Program-made: the position numbers and the translations under genes | Part shown: positions 32,168 to 43,800 of the stretch, piece after piece | Layout of the letters: every line of letters begins with the position of its first letter | How positions within the stretch are numbered: position 1 is the stretch's first letter | From: Sorghum bicolor | Taxonomy: Eukaryota > Streptophyta > Magnoliopsida > Poales > Poaceae | Reading direction: 5' to 3' | Assembly: GCF_000003195.3 (NCBI RefSeq) | Contig: NC_012877.2 | Coordinates: 21,664,294 to 21,728,293, forward strand | Length of the DNA: 64,000 nucleotides | Notes under the pieces: generated by a model | Database searches by the model: none | What the model saw: the letters and a program-made list of their open reading frames with translations, nothing else | Told to the model about the DNA's origin: nothing

Positions 32168-35100
32168 TGTAACATCCCTGATGTTACGGTTACTAAAATT
32201 TGGATGATGTCATCATCAGCATTGCACAACATATTTGTTAAGCACACCCTGATGCATTAACTTAAAACAAGTTTAATTTGGTTGAATGTGCTTAGGGAAT
32301 TAAAGTGTGTTTATATTGTGTTTGGATGCTTGTGTTGGTTGCTAAAACCCTAGGGTGAAAGATTTCCGAAAGATTAGGGGGGGAAAACCCTGATTTTTGA
32401 ACCCTAGAATTGCCCCTTTTGCACAATTTTAAAACCAAGCAAAATTTGAGGTTGAGTTCAAAAGCAAAGTTGTAGATCTTGTTAAGATGTACAACTTTGG
32501 TGTTTTGAGTTTTTGAAGTTTCAATATAAAATTCAAAGTAATTTTGAAAATACAGATTTCCAGAAAGTGTCCCCTTTTTCAACTTGAATCTCCAATTCAA
32601 AATCTATTTGGAATTTTGAAAAGTGACCAACATGAAAGTTGTAGAGCTCAAAAAGTTGAACAACTTTCATGTTGGGAGTTTTTCAAGTTGTTTGGAAAAA
32701 TCAAAAGTAATTTTGGAAATCCTGATCTGCCCCAATTCAAAAATTTGAATTTCCCCAAATTGGATTTTTGAACTTCAAACTGTTTGGACAAATTCACCAT
32801 GTTCCACTCAAAATTAGCTTTGGGCACCAAAATATGATTTGTATCTTATAAAATTTTGCACAACTTTCATTTTGGTGGCAATTTGGCTTGAGTTAAAGTT
32901 TTGGCCGAATTTCACAAAAAGACAGAAAGGGGAGGATAGGGGTTGCTACAGTGATCTGATGAGGATCACCGGCCCCCTGTCCAACGCGGCCGCCGCGCGC
33001 GCAGCGCCGCGTGCGCGCGTGCAGGCACGCAGCCTGCTTGCCCGCCTGCGCCGTCAGGTGACGTGGAACCCCCGTGCGTGCTCCACTCGGGTATAAAGCC
33101 GCTCCACCGGCCGACGCGCCTCCGTTTGCTCCCAAGAACGCCGATGAGCAACACCCGCGCCACCGTGAAATTCGTCCCCCTTGATCCCTTTCCAAGCCAC
33201 CCAAGCGCACCAACATCTCCGCCAGGAACCCCGCCACCGATTACGCACCCTAGCACGCCCCCTAACCCGCTCAATCGCCGGGACTTCAGCTTCTTCCCCA
33301 ACTCCGGCCAGGACCGCCGCCGTGGAACCCTTCACGTGGACACGCTGCTCCGGTCGGTATCACGCCTTACCGGCCGTCGTTTCAAGTTCCTCTCGTTTCC
33401 CCGATGCTCATGCGCTCGCTCTTGCTCCCTGGACGTGAACAGGTCCACCGGAACGACCTCGCCGAGACTAGAGCGCCCGCCCGACGACACCGTCTCCGTC
33501 GCCAGCGACCTTGGCTACCTCCTCGACCCTCGCAACGTGAGCAGCACCTTCTCTGACCTTCGTGGAAGCTCTCTCGCACGTTCAATTGCACTCTACTGAG
33601 CCTTAATGGCCGGCCCACGGTCGGTCATGGCGGCCGCCCGCCTTTCACGTGGCCGAGATGGAAGGGAGAGGGTAGAGCACGATTGATGGTGGGTAATAGG
33701 TTCGCGACGACGAGGCGAGGCCGATGCGCGTGCGTGCATGGGCTAACACCCTCGCCATCGGCGGCCGGAGCGTGGCCGAGCCGCCGTGCGCAGTGAAGAC
33801 GCAACTGACTGGTGGGGCCGCCCCGTCAGTGTCTGGCTGAGAGAGGGGAGGGCGCGCGCAGCATCCGCGCGGGCCGAGCGTGGATAGGCCGGCCTACGGG
33901 CCGAATTCCTGGGCCGCTCGCGGCACAGTGTTGATTTCCTTTTTCTGTTTATGCAAATTTCTGTTGTGTGTTTGAATTTGATTAGAAAATCATATATGGA
34001 TCCAAAAATTATGGAAATTTTTGTATAGGTTCCATAAAATAAGTAGAACATAGGAAAAATACTAAAGTTCATTTTCTGATACTATGAACATATATAAAAA
34101 TTCTGTCTTTTATTTAATAAATAAACTTCCCATGAATTTTTATAATTTTTGGGCATATCCAAAAATCACCAAAATTTGTAGGGCATCTCAAAATATTATT
34201 CCGTGGCTCCACACAAAATTTGGTGGCATTTGGATAATGTTTGAATAAAATATTATTATACCCTTAATTAATAATTAAATAATAATTCTAGAATAATTAG
34301 ATGATAATTAGTTTAAATTCTCAAAATTAGGGTTTGAGTGATTTTGGGATTGTGTGATGACCTGAGGTCATTAACCCTAATGACCTTTGGCATTTAATTA
34401 TTGTTTGGTCTTAATGCTTAATTGTTGTCATTAGTAGTTAATTAATAATTAATTAAGATAAAAGGATTAATAATTAGTTAATTTAGGATAATTATGAATA
34501 GAGAGGAGTCCTAATTTACAGATGTAACCTCTTGGGTAAAGACACTAAGTTGTTAAAAAAATTTAATTATTGTTTAATCTGTGTTGCACCGAGAAGGCAA
34601 GTTGTACTCGACTTGGTCCTTCTTGCATATTTGTCATACGCATATCATGAGCATTCATCATTTTGCATATAGTGTCCGTGACCAAAGGAGCGACCGTTGA
34701 ACCGAACCCCGAGGTCGGCGCTCCGTTCGAGGAAGTAGGATCCGAGACTTGGGAAGTCTCCGAGGGTCCCTCTCAGCTCTACAACCAAGGCAAGCCCCGG
34801 ATGTATTAACCCCTCCTTGAATGTTTTAAATCTTTTATCACTTATGAATTTAAAATGATGCATTAGGTAGTTGAGAATTGGGTTAACCTACTTGCTGCAT
34901 TTACCACCTTGATATTTGTTATCCTGTCCTTGGCACCTGTTTTATTTTAAAATCTGCGTAGTGATGCTTTCAAACAAGGAAGAGGAATTCGTGGGTAAAA
35001 CATGAAAATAAGGATGCACTATTAGTAAGCTTTTCAGCAAAACACCTTGGCTCCTTGCTCAGCCACCCCTTGTCTACCCCAAGCCTGCATTCCTAGTTTC

Positions 35101-35586
35101 TTCTCTTTTTCCGCCGGGTAAGTCTTGTTGAGTACTCCCGTACTCAGGGTTTTATAACCCCTGTTGCAGGTGAAGCTCAGGAGCTGACCTGTTTCGGACC
35201 CTGTTGTGTGACCGTCGTTGAGGTTGACGACGAGGAAGAGTGAGCGTGACCCATGGGCAGGGTCTGTAAATTTGTAATCTGTGTTCTAAAGTTTAAGTTG
35301 CTCCACTGCACCTGGCTTGTAATAACACTCTACTATTTGGAAGAACTACTTTTGTAAATTAAGTTATGTAATACTTTCGCTGTTTTATTCTGAAATATTA
35401 TTTTGGTCTTATGTCGTTTGTGATACTGCAATGTCTTCGCAACGAGTGATCCTGGGTGTTAAGGTGGCCACTTCCTATCATGTAAGGGCGAGGAGAAGAC
35501 ATTTTCGGTAATTGACCATTGCTGGTGGTGAAGACAAGTTTGTTGGAATCGCCCCGGATAGCGGTGGACTGAGCGTTCTGAGGTGC

Positions 35587-37511
35587 TGAAAGCCCTAGTT
35601 TGGTTTTGGATAATTGATGAAACCCTAGTACTAACCTCTATACTAAGTGTGTGTAGACTTAATGAGGTTGGTACATGCCAAGTGATGGAGCAAGTAATGA
35701 TCATGGTGATGATGGTGATGACCACAAGATGATCAAGTGCTCAACTTGGAAAAGGAAGAAAGAGAAAAACAAAACCCTTTGGAGATCAAGGCAAAGGTAT
35801 TGCTTAGGGTTTTGGTTTTGGTGATCAAGACACCATAGAGGGTGTGATCACATTTAGGATAGATAGCCGTACTATAAAGAGGGGAATTCTTTGGCTAAGC
35901 GGTTATCAAGTGCCACTAGGTGTCATTATTCATGTGCATGCATTTAGAACCTAGTGAGCTCACTTAACTCCTTCGAAGAAGATGGTTGTGAAAATGCTAA
36001 CACACGTGCACAAGTTGGTTTACACTTTGTGGTGTTGGCACACTTTGAGAAGGAGGTGGAGTTTGAAAGGTAGAGAGAGGATGGGTTCCTAGAGAAAATG
36101 AAGTGCATACTTTCTATTGCGCCGGTGGGAAAATTGGAGAAGTCGCGGGAGTGTTTCTCGCTGAGGAACACTCACCGGACGCTGGCTCAGAGGCACCGGA
36201 CGCTGTGTCTGAGCGTCCGGTGTGCAGGCTGCGTGACTCGGTTAGGGTTAGGCACCGGACGATAGACACCGGACGCAGCTTGGAGCGTCCGGTGGTGTGC
36301 GTCCGGTGTGAGGATGTTTTGCAAACCTCTCTGCGCGTGGGACCGGTGAGCACCGGACGCTGAGGGTGCGTCCGGTGGCTTGCGTCCGGTGATCCTGCGA
36401 GTTTGCGAAGCTCTCTGCGCATGAGTCCGGTGTGCACCAGACCGTCCGGTGCTCACTTGCTCAGCGTCCGGTGCACTGCAGGTGACCGTTAGATTCTGAC
36501 ACGAGCGTGACACGTGGCTGACGTTGGAGCACCGGACGCTGGTGTTGAGCGTCCGGTGCCCCTTTAAGAGCGTCCGGTGACCCCGTATTTCACCCAGTAA
36601 AAGAGCCAACGGCTCTATTTGTTTGAGGGGCTATAAACACGTGTTTGGCTGGCTTGGGGCTCACACTCTTGGCATTCTAACTTACTTGACATCCTTGTGA
36701 GCCTAAGCAAACACCTCCCACTCATCTCCTTCATATATTATACATCCTTGTGAGTTTGGGAGTGATTCCAAGTGCATTTGCTTGAGTGATTGCATCTAGT
36801 GGCACTTGGGGATTGTTCTAGCTGCGGTTTTCTTGTTACTCTTGGTGGTTGCCGCCACCTAGACGGCTTGGAGCAGCGGAGGAGGATTGGCACGAGTTGG
36901 TGATTGTTCGTGGCCATCTCCCGGTGATTGTGAGGGGTCTTGTACCTTCCCCGGCGGAGAGCCGAAAGGTAACTCTAGTGGATTGCTCGTGTCATTGAGT
37001 TACCTCACTTGTGGGTAGGTTCTTGTGGTGTCCTAGTGAGGACGAGGTTCGTGCTACACCTCTTAGCCACCGAACCACCAAGTGTTGGTCGACACAACGG
37101 GGACGTAGCGTGCCGGCAAGCACGTGAACCTCGGGAGAAAAATTGTGTGTCTTCATTGTGATTGTTCATTGGATTTCTCCCGGTGATTGGACTTCATATT
37201 ATTGATTGGTTCATCCCCCCTTACGCGGCGGTTTAAAGTTCAAACCATCTCTTTTACGTTCTCGCAAACTAGAGTAGCTTACTTACTTGTATAGAAACTT
37301 TAGGTAGCTTTCTAGTGTAAGTAGTGACATAGCTCTTGTGTGCCTAGTGATTATATCAACTAGAATTGTTGGATAGGTGGCTTGCAAACACCCCATTAGA
37401 GCTAGAGCAAAAAGCTTCGCTTTGTTATTTACTAACCTCTTGCTCTAGTGGGTTTGTAGAATTTTTAAATAGGCTATTCACCCCCCCCTCTAGCCATATT
37501 AGGACCTTTCA
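35587..37511 (+). mobile_element. Solo Ty1/copia LTR (Maximus/SIRE-like)
   Basis: 1925 bp with inverted termini TGAAAG/CTTTCA and perfect target duplication GGTGC (35582-35586 and 37512-37516). No internal region is present, so it is a solo LTR left by LTR-LTR recombination. TATA box CTATAAACA at 36632-36638. 36173-36590 is packed with CACCGGACGC and its complement. Family assignment is by general appearance and by a 28-bp match to the edge of the copia fragment at 38675. Confidence 0.85.
36173..36590. repeat. Cluster of CACCGGACGC / GCGTCCGGTG words in the copia LTR
   Basis: About 15 copies of the core CCGGACG or CGTCCGG in both orientations with irregular spacing, just upstream of the TATA box. 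Opposed copies can pair into hairpins. Confidence 0.75.
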
Positions 37512-37624
37512 GGTGCTCATCGGACTTCTAGAGTGGGAGGATCCCCGGCATCACCGTCAGAGGTCTTTGGGACAATGACAGGTGCCGGTGGGCCCAAACA
37601 CTTAGGGGGTTCTGCCACAGATAC

Positions 37625-38674
37625 GACAGCGACGAGGACCGGATTACCCCAAAACCACCAGGCCCGCGGTTGTTCAGCAGGGCGATCCACAGCGCGCCGC
37701 TGCCCAGCCCGTTCCGACCCCCGACCAGCATTGCAAAGTACAACGGCGAGACTAAGCCAGAGCTGTGGCTAGCGGATTTCAGGCTGGCCTGTCAGCTAGG
37801 AGGCGCTTGAGGGGACGATCGAGCCATCATCAGACAGCTACCGCTCTTCCTCTCCGACACCGCCCGCAGATGGCTCGAGGAGCTCCTGGCAAACCAGATT
37901 TACGATTGGGCCGATTTGGTCAGGGTGTTCGAGGGCAATTTCAAGGGAACCTACATACGACCCGGCAACTCGTGGGACCTTAGCAAATGCAAGCAGAAGT
38001 CGGGAGAAACCCTCCGAGAGTATGCTCGACGCTTCTCAAAGTAGCGCACCGAGCTGCCGCATATCCCCGACCACGACGTCATCATAGCCTTTGTCTCTGG
38101 TACCACCAGTCGAGACTTGGTGCTGGAATTGGGCCGGAATCGCCCTCAGACCGTCGACGAGCTGATGGACGTAGTGGCAAACTACGCGGCAGGGGAAGAA
38201 GCGGTCGGCGCCTTCTTCAGCTGTGAAGGAAGGAAAGGCAAGCAGCCCGCCGATGAGGATGAGGGCCCCAGTTGAGGGCCCAAGAAGAACAAGAAGAAGA
38301 AGAAAACGCGGCCGTTCCAGCGGGAAGACTTCGATGATGATCTCGTCGCCGCCATGGAACGCAACTGGCCTCGAGGCCCTCCAGAAGGAGGCATATTCGA
38401 TAAGATGCTAGAGGAGCCATGCCCTTACCATAAGGGAGGAGCCAACCACAAGCTCAAGGACTATCGTATGCTGAAAAAGCATTTCGATGGTCTGGGGTTC
38501 AAGAAGGACGCGCGTGACGACCCAAAGAAGGAGAAGGGCGGCGATAAGGAGGACAACAAAGACGACGACGGTTTCCCAGCCGTCCACGACTGCTACATGA
38601 TCTATGGTGGGCCCTCGACGCAGTTGACCGCAAGGCAACGCAAGAGGGAACGCCGTGAGGTCTTCACGGCAAGA
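37625..38674 (+). pseudogene. Tat-C gag, C-terminal part
   Basis: It resumes after the Del-1 target duplication. Residues include PELWLADFRLACQLGG, DTARRWLEELLANQI, DLVRVFEGNFKGTYIRPGN and ETLREYARRFSK, the conserved gag core of Tat elements. A Lys-rich stretch follows, then CPYHKGGANHKLKDYRMLKK, a zinc-knuckle-like C/H motif. In-frame stops occur at about 37810, 38043 and 38274. It ends abruptly at a deletion joint with copia DNA. Confidence 0.8.
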
Positions 38675-40430
38675 ATAGAAACTTTAGGTAGCTTTCTAGT
38701 GTTGATAGTAATGACAATGGTGTTGATAGTATCACATTTGGTGACAATGGCAAAGGCAAGGTCAAAGGGCTTGGTAAAATTGCTATATCCAATGACTTGA
38801 GCATTTCCAATGTGCTACTAGTAGAGAGCTTGAACTTCAATTTGCTATCCGTAGCTCAACTTTGTGATCTTGGTTTCAAATGCATATTTGGAGTTGATGA
38901 TGTAGAGATCATAAGTGTAGATGGCTCTAACTTAATATTCAAAGGCTTTAGATATGAGAATCTATACTTGGTTGATTTCAATGCTAGTGAGGCTCAATTA
39001 TCAACATGCTTGCTCACTAAATCTAGCATGGGTTGGTTATGGCATAGAAGGCTTGGTCATGTTGGAATGAAACAATTAAACAAGTTAGTCAAGCATGATC
39101 TTGTTAGAGGCTTGAAAGATGTCACATTTGAGAAAGACAAGCTTTGTAGTGCATGTCAAGCCGGAAAGCAAGTTGGCAACACTCATCCAAAGAAGAGCAT
39201 CATGAGTACATGCAAGGCATTTGAGTTGTTGCACATGGACTTATTTGGACCAACCACATACACAAGCATTGGTGGAAACAAATATGGATTTGTGTTAGTG
39301 GATGATTTCACAAGATATACATGGGTATTCTTTCTTAGTGACAAGAGTGATGCTTTTGCAACCTTCAAATCATTTATCAAGAGAATACACAATGAGTTTG
39401 AAACAACCATCAAGAAAGTGAGAAGTGACAATGGAAGTGAATTCAAGAATACAAGAGTTGATGAGCTTTGTGATGAATTTGGCATTAGGCATCAATTCTC
39501 GGCCAAGTACACTCCACAATCAAATGGTCTTGTTGAGAGGAAGAATAGAACCTTAATTGACATGGCAAGATCAATGTTGAGTGAATACAATGTTAGTCAT
39601 TCTTTTTGGGCCGAAGCAATCAACACGGCTTGCTACTATAGCAACCGACTTTATTGTCACCCAATGATGGAGAAGACTCCATATGAGCTCTTGAATGGAA
39701 GAAAGCCCAACATTGCATACTTTCGGGTTTTTGGTTGCAAATGCTATATATTAAAGAAAGGCACTAGATTGAGTAAATTTGAAAAGAAATGTGATGAAGG
39801 ATTCTTGCTTGGTTACTCTACTACTAGCAAAGCTTATAGAGTGTGGAATTTGGCTAGTGGTACTCTTGAAGAAGTGCATGATGTTGAATTTGATGAAACC
39901 AATGGCTCTCAAGAGGAAGAAGAAAATCTAGATGATGTGAGAGGCACTCAATTGGCCGATGCAATGAAGAATATGGACATTGGTGATTTAAGGCCTAGAG
40001 AGGTGATTGATGTTGAAGATGACAAAGATCAAGTGCTTCCTACCTCTAATGTGCAAGCTAGTGGTTCTCATGATCAAAATCAAGCTAGTACAAGTGGTAC
40101 TCAAGTGCAAGATCAACAAGCTAGTACATCATCTCATGATCAACCAAGTGCAAGCAATCAAGTGCAAATACTCCAACCAACAAATATTGCAAGAGATCAT
40201 CCATTGGATCATATCATTGGTGATATTCAAAGAGGAGTGCAAACTAGATCAAGATTAGCATCATTTTGCGAACATTTCTCCTTTGTGTCTCACATTGAGC
40301 CAAAGAAGATTGATGAAGCATTGAGAGATGTTGATTGGGTTAATGCTATGCATGAAGAGCTTAACAACTTCAAGAGAAATCAAGTATGGGAATTAGTTGA
40401 GAGGCCTAGTGATCATAATGTCATTGGTAC
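38675..40430 (+). pseudogene. Ty1/copia pol fragment: pre-integrase, integrase, start of RT
   Basis: The open frame 38797-40430 (its later codons run into the adjoining LTR) encodes a GAG-pre-integrase zinc region (LWHRRLGHVG, CSACQAGKQ), then the integrase core with Asp in LLHMDLFGP, Asp in VRSDNGSEF and Glu in NGLVERKNRT. A Q/S-rich linker and the first residues before RT (VWELVERPSDHNVIGT) follow. Gene order, integrase before RT, is diagnostic of Ty1/copia. The 5' side is fused to Tat-C gag through a 28-bp stretch identical to part of the copia LTR (37291-37318). The 3' side is cut by an inverted Tat-B-family LTR. Gag, protease and most of RT are missing. Confidence 0.88.
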
Positions 40431-40879
40431 TGTCGACGAAAGCTAGTCGGCAGTCTACCTTGGGGTATGCCCACGGTAGTAGTTTATCGGTAGACGGTGC
40501 GCAAACTACGAACTCGATGGTGACGCAAGACACGGACAAGCTTTTTATCCAGGTTCGGCCGCCGAATTGGCGTAATACCTACGTCCTGCGTCTGGTTGTA
40601 TTGATTTGTGTCGAGAGATCATCTGTCCTAGGGGGTCCCCTTGCCCCTCCTTATATAGTCTGGAGGGCAGGGTTACAGATCTAGAAACTAAGCCTAGCCG
40701 GTTACAATTGCCATAGATAATTCGATATCAATTCCTATTCTAACCGACTAGAATCCTGCTTGATCTCCACGTCTTGTTTCCTTGCGCGAAACTCGGGCTG
40801 TCGGATCAAGCCTTGAACTTGTCTCGTAGTGGGCCAAGCTTCCTGGCTGAAGTCTAGCCGTAAGGGTATAGGGGTTTAT
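40431..40879 (-). repeat. Tat-B-family LTR, inverted, truncated by Del-2
   Basis: Reverse complement of 17496-17955, about 93% alike in the part compared. On plus it begins TGTCGACGAAAGC and runs to GGGGTTTAT, lacking the last ~11 bp. TATA box on minus at 40651-40657. No internal Tat sequence adjoins it, so it is a solo LTR or a truncation remnant. The expected duplicate of GGTAC (40426-40430) is not found, because the far end is gone. Confidence 0.85.
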
Positions 40880-43800
40880 TGTAACATCCCTGATGTTACG
40901 GTTACTAAAAACGGATCATGTCATCATAAGCATTGTAAAGCATAATTGTTAAAGCACATTAGTATGCATCAACTTAAAATAAGTTTACTTTGATTGCTTG
41001 AGCTTAGGGAAGTAGAGTGTGCTTTTGTGGTGTGTTGTTGCTTAGGTGGTTGCTAAAACCCTAGGGTGGAAGTTTTCCGAAGAACTAGGGGGGGGAAAAC
41101 CCTGATTTCTGGATCCTAGATTTGTCCCCTTTTTCATAAGTCAAAAACTAAGAAAAATTTGAGGTTGAGTTCAAAAGCAAAGTTGTAGCTCTTGGCAAGA
41201 TGTACAACTTTGGTGTTTTGAGTTTTTGAAGTTTCAATACAAAATTCAAAGTAATTTTGAAAATACAGATTTCCAGAAAGTGTCCCCTTTTCCAACTTAA
41301 ATTCCCAATTCAAAATCCATTTGGAATTTTGAAAAGTGGTCAACATGAAAGTTGTAGAGCACAAAAAGTTGAGCAACTTTCATGTTGGGATTTTTTCAAG
41401 TTGTTATACAAAATCAAAAGTAATTTTGGAAATTCTGTTTTGCCCCAATTCAAAAATTTGGAATTTCTTTGAGTTGAGTTTGATTTTCAAACTGTTTGGC
41501 CAAATTCACCCTGTTACACTCAAAATCAGTTCTGGACTCTTAAATATGTTTTGTAGCTTATAAAATTTGGCACAATTTTTGTTTTGGTGGAATTTGGACT
41601 TCAGTTCAAATTTTGGCTGATTTTCGCAAGGGGACAAAAGAGAGGAGATAAGGGAGAGCTACAGTGATCCAGGGGATCACGAGCTCGTCCACCCCGGTTG
41701 CAGGGCGGGCAGGCGCCGCTCTCGCGCGCGCTGCCACGCACCGGCCACGCAGCTGCTTGCTGCCGTGCTTCGCGTGGACGTCCTCATCCGCGAACCGCCG
41801 TCCGTTGTGGGGATAAAGCCCCGAGTGGCCAGAGTCCCCTCTTCCTTTTCTTGAACCCCGACGCCGACGAGCTCCCTGCGCCTCTCCAATTCGCCTCACT
41901 CGCTGCCGTTTCAAGCCACCTGAGCACCCCAGCAGCTCCGCCGTGAGCCCCGCCACCGGTTGCGCCCCCAAGCGCAAGCGCTAACCCACCAGAGCCCTTT
42001 CCCGAGCCGCTCTTCTCCAGCTCCGGCCAAAGCGCCGCCGCAAGCATCCCACCGTGGCCAGCATCGCTCAAAGCCTCTCCGCGGCTGTTTCTTGCTTCGT
42101 TGAAGTCACGGTGAGCTTCTGGTGCTGTTGCGCCGCTTACTTCACGCTCTACTCGCCTGAAGCGGCCGGCGTTGGCTCGGCCGCGGCGGCCATCCGCCAT
42201 GAGCGTGGACAGGAAGGGTAGGAGGGAGTAGAGGTGATCTCGTGTGTCCTAGAGGTTGCGTGAGACGCTGGAGATGCTAACCCACCCCGCCGCGCAGGCC
42301 GGGAGCTCACCGGCGCGGAGCCGGAGCTCACCGGAGCGGTGGTGGGAGGTTGAAGACACCTCTGACGGGCGGGACCCGCCCGTCAGTGGCCGCGTGAGAG
42401 AGAGCGCGCGCGCGGTCCGCGCGGCAGAGCACTCTCGGGCCGATTTGGGCCGGATCCCAGCGGGCCGCCAGCGTGGCACAGTGCTCTTTTCTTTTTTCTT
42501 TTTGTTTAAAAGTGCTTAATGTTTGAATTTGTGTAATAATTCGTGTGCTAATCCAAAAATCGTGGAAATTTTTGTGGAGATTCTCTGAAACATATAGAAC
42601 CCAAGAAAAATATTAAGTTCTGTTTTCTGGTAGTTTACATGTCTGTAAAAATTTGCCCTTTTAATTAGCAAATAAAACTTGTGTGAATTTTAATAATTTA
42701 TTTGTCTATCCAAAAATCACCAAAAATTATGGGGAGCCTCTGAATATTATTCCCTGGCTCCACACAAAATTTGGTGGCATTTGGGTATTGTTAGAGTAGA
42801 ATACTAATAAATCCTTATTTAGCACTTAAATAATAATTCCAAAATAATTAAACAATAATTAATTAAATCCTTATGATTAGGGTTGAGTGATTTTGGATTA
42901 TATGATGACCTGAGGTCATTAACCCTAATGACCTTTGGCATTTAATTATTATTTAGCCTTAGTGCTTAATTACTGTCATTAGTAGTTAATTAAGAATTAA
43001 TCAAGGTAAATAGGATTAATAGTTAACTAATTTAAGATAATTATGAATTAAATAAAGTCTTAGTTTACAGATGCACCCTCTTGGGTAAAAACATTAAGTT
43101 ATTAAGTAACTTTACTTATTGATTATTCTGTATTGCATTAAGAAGGCAAATTGTACTTGATTCGTTCCATCTTGCATAATTGCCATACGCATATCATAAG
43201 CATTCATCATCTTGCGTATAGCGTCCGTGACCGAAGGAGCGACCGTTGAACCGAACCTCGAGGTCGGTGCTCCGTTCGAGGAAGTCGGATCTGAGACTTG
43301 GGAAGTCTCCGAGGGTCCCTCTCTGCCCTGCAACCAAGGCAAGCCCCGGATGCATTAACCCCTCCTTGGATGTTTTAAATCTTTTATCACTTATGAATTG
43401 AAAATGCTGCATTAGGTAGTTGAGAATTGGGTTAACCTACTTGCTGCATTTACTACCTTAATATCTGTTATCCTGTCCTTGACACCTGTTTTATTTTAAA
43501 ACTGCGTAGCGATGCTTAGCCCTGCTACTAGATAGGTTTTCAAACAAGAAAGTTTGAAGGGTTGTTGTGGGATACACTTATGATCAATGATGTTTCAATT
43601 TGAGACCGGTCGGTGGACTTGCTCTAAGAATGGAGTCTTAAAGTAGTGTCTCCAACTGTGTTGATTAAGGACCGTTCCGTTGATGGCCTGCTGGGTTGAG
43701 AATTTATAGTACTAGCCACTTACCTACGGTAAGCCCAGTCTTGTAATCCCTCGACGCGAACAGCTACTCGCGCACTGGGAGTGGAAAGATGGCGAGAGTA

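Larger units (their letters stand above)
21922..37619 (+). mobile_element. Del-1: Tekay/Del-type chromovirus, complete but inactivated
   Basis: Full-length Ty3/gypsy element: 5' LTR 21922-26139, iMet primer-binding site 26142-26153, orf0, a 186-bp intron-like segment, gag-pol with C-terminal chromodomain, polypurine tract, and 3' LTR 32168-37619. The target duplication GATAC is perfect (21917-21921 and 37620-37624). The 3' LTR carries a solo copia LTR and has lost about 0.7 kb. In the parts compared by eye the LTRs differ at roughly 1-2% of sites, implying a fairly recent insertion. Gag-pol has many disabling changes. Confidence 0.92.
32168..37619 (+). repeat. Del-1 3' LTR, with copia solo LTR inside and a ~0.7-kb deletion
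   Basis: It matches the 5' LTR from TGTAACATCC to TTCTGCCACA. Relative to the 5' LTR it lacks a 22-bp piece and a piece of about 0.66 kb near 34970-34984, and has gained the copia LTR at 35587-37511. TATA box at 33092-33097. Confidence 0.9.
19453..38674 (+). mobile_element. Tat-C: Tat-lineage element, 5' part, interrupted by Del-1 and truncated at 38674
   Basis: LTR 19453-20464 with inverted termini TGTCGG/CCGACA, primer-binding-like TGGCGCGCCAGGTAGG (20467-20482), and gag split by Del-1 into 20523-21921 and 37625-38674. The duplicated GATAC at both Del-1 edges confirms the join. The element is cut at about 38674, where copia sequence begins. No protease, RT or integrase of Tat-C remains. 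The palindrome CTCGAG is strongly over-represented in it. Confidence 0.8.

Noticed and set aside
36173..36590. CRISPR-like array of CACCGGACGC repeats
   Set aside because: Eukaryotic LTR context, irregular spacing, both orientations and no uniform spacers.
35587..40430. One copia element made of the LTR at 35587 and the pol at 38675
   Set aside because: The LTR has its own perfect 5-bp duplication inside Del-1, whereas the pol fragment lies outside Del-1 in Tat-C.
41606..41977. Identical ORFs in the Del-2 LTRs (41606-42200 and 51368-51962)
   Set aside because: Identity is explained by the two LTRs being recent copies. No domain is recognised, and the frames are shadows of GC-rich DNA.
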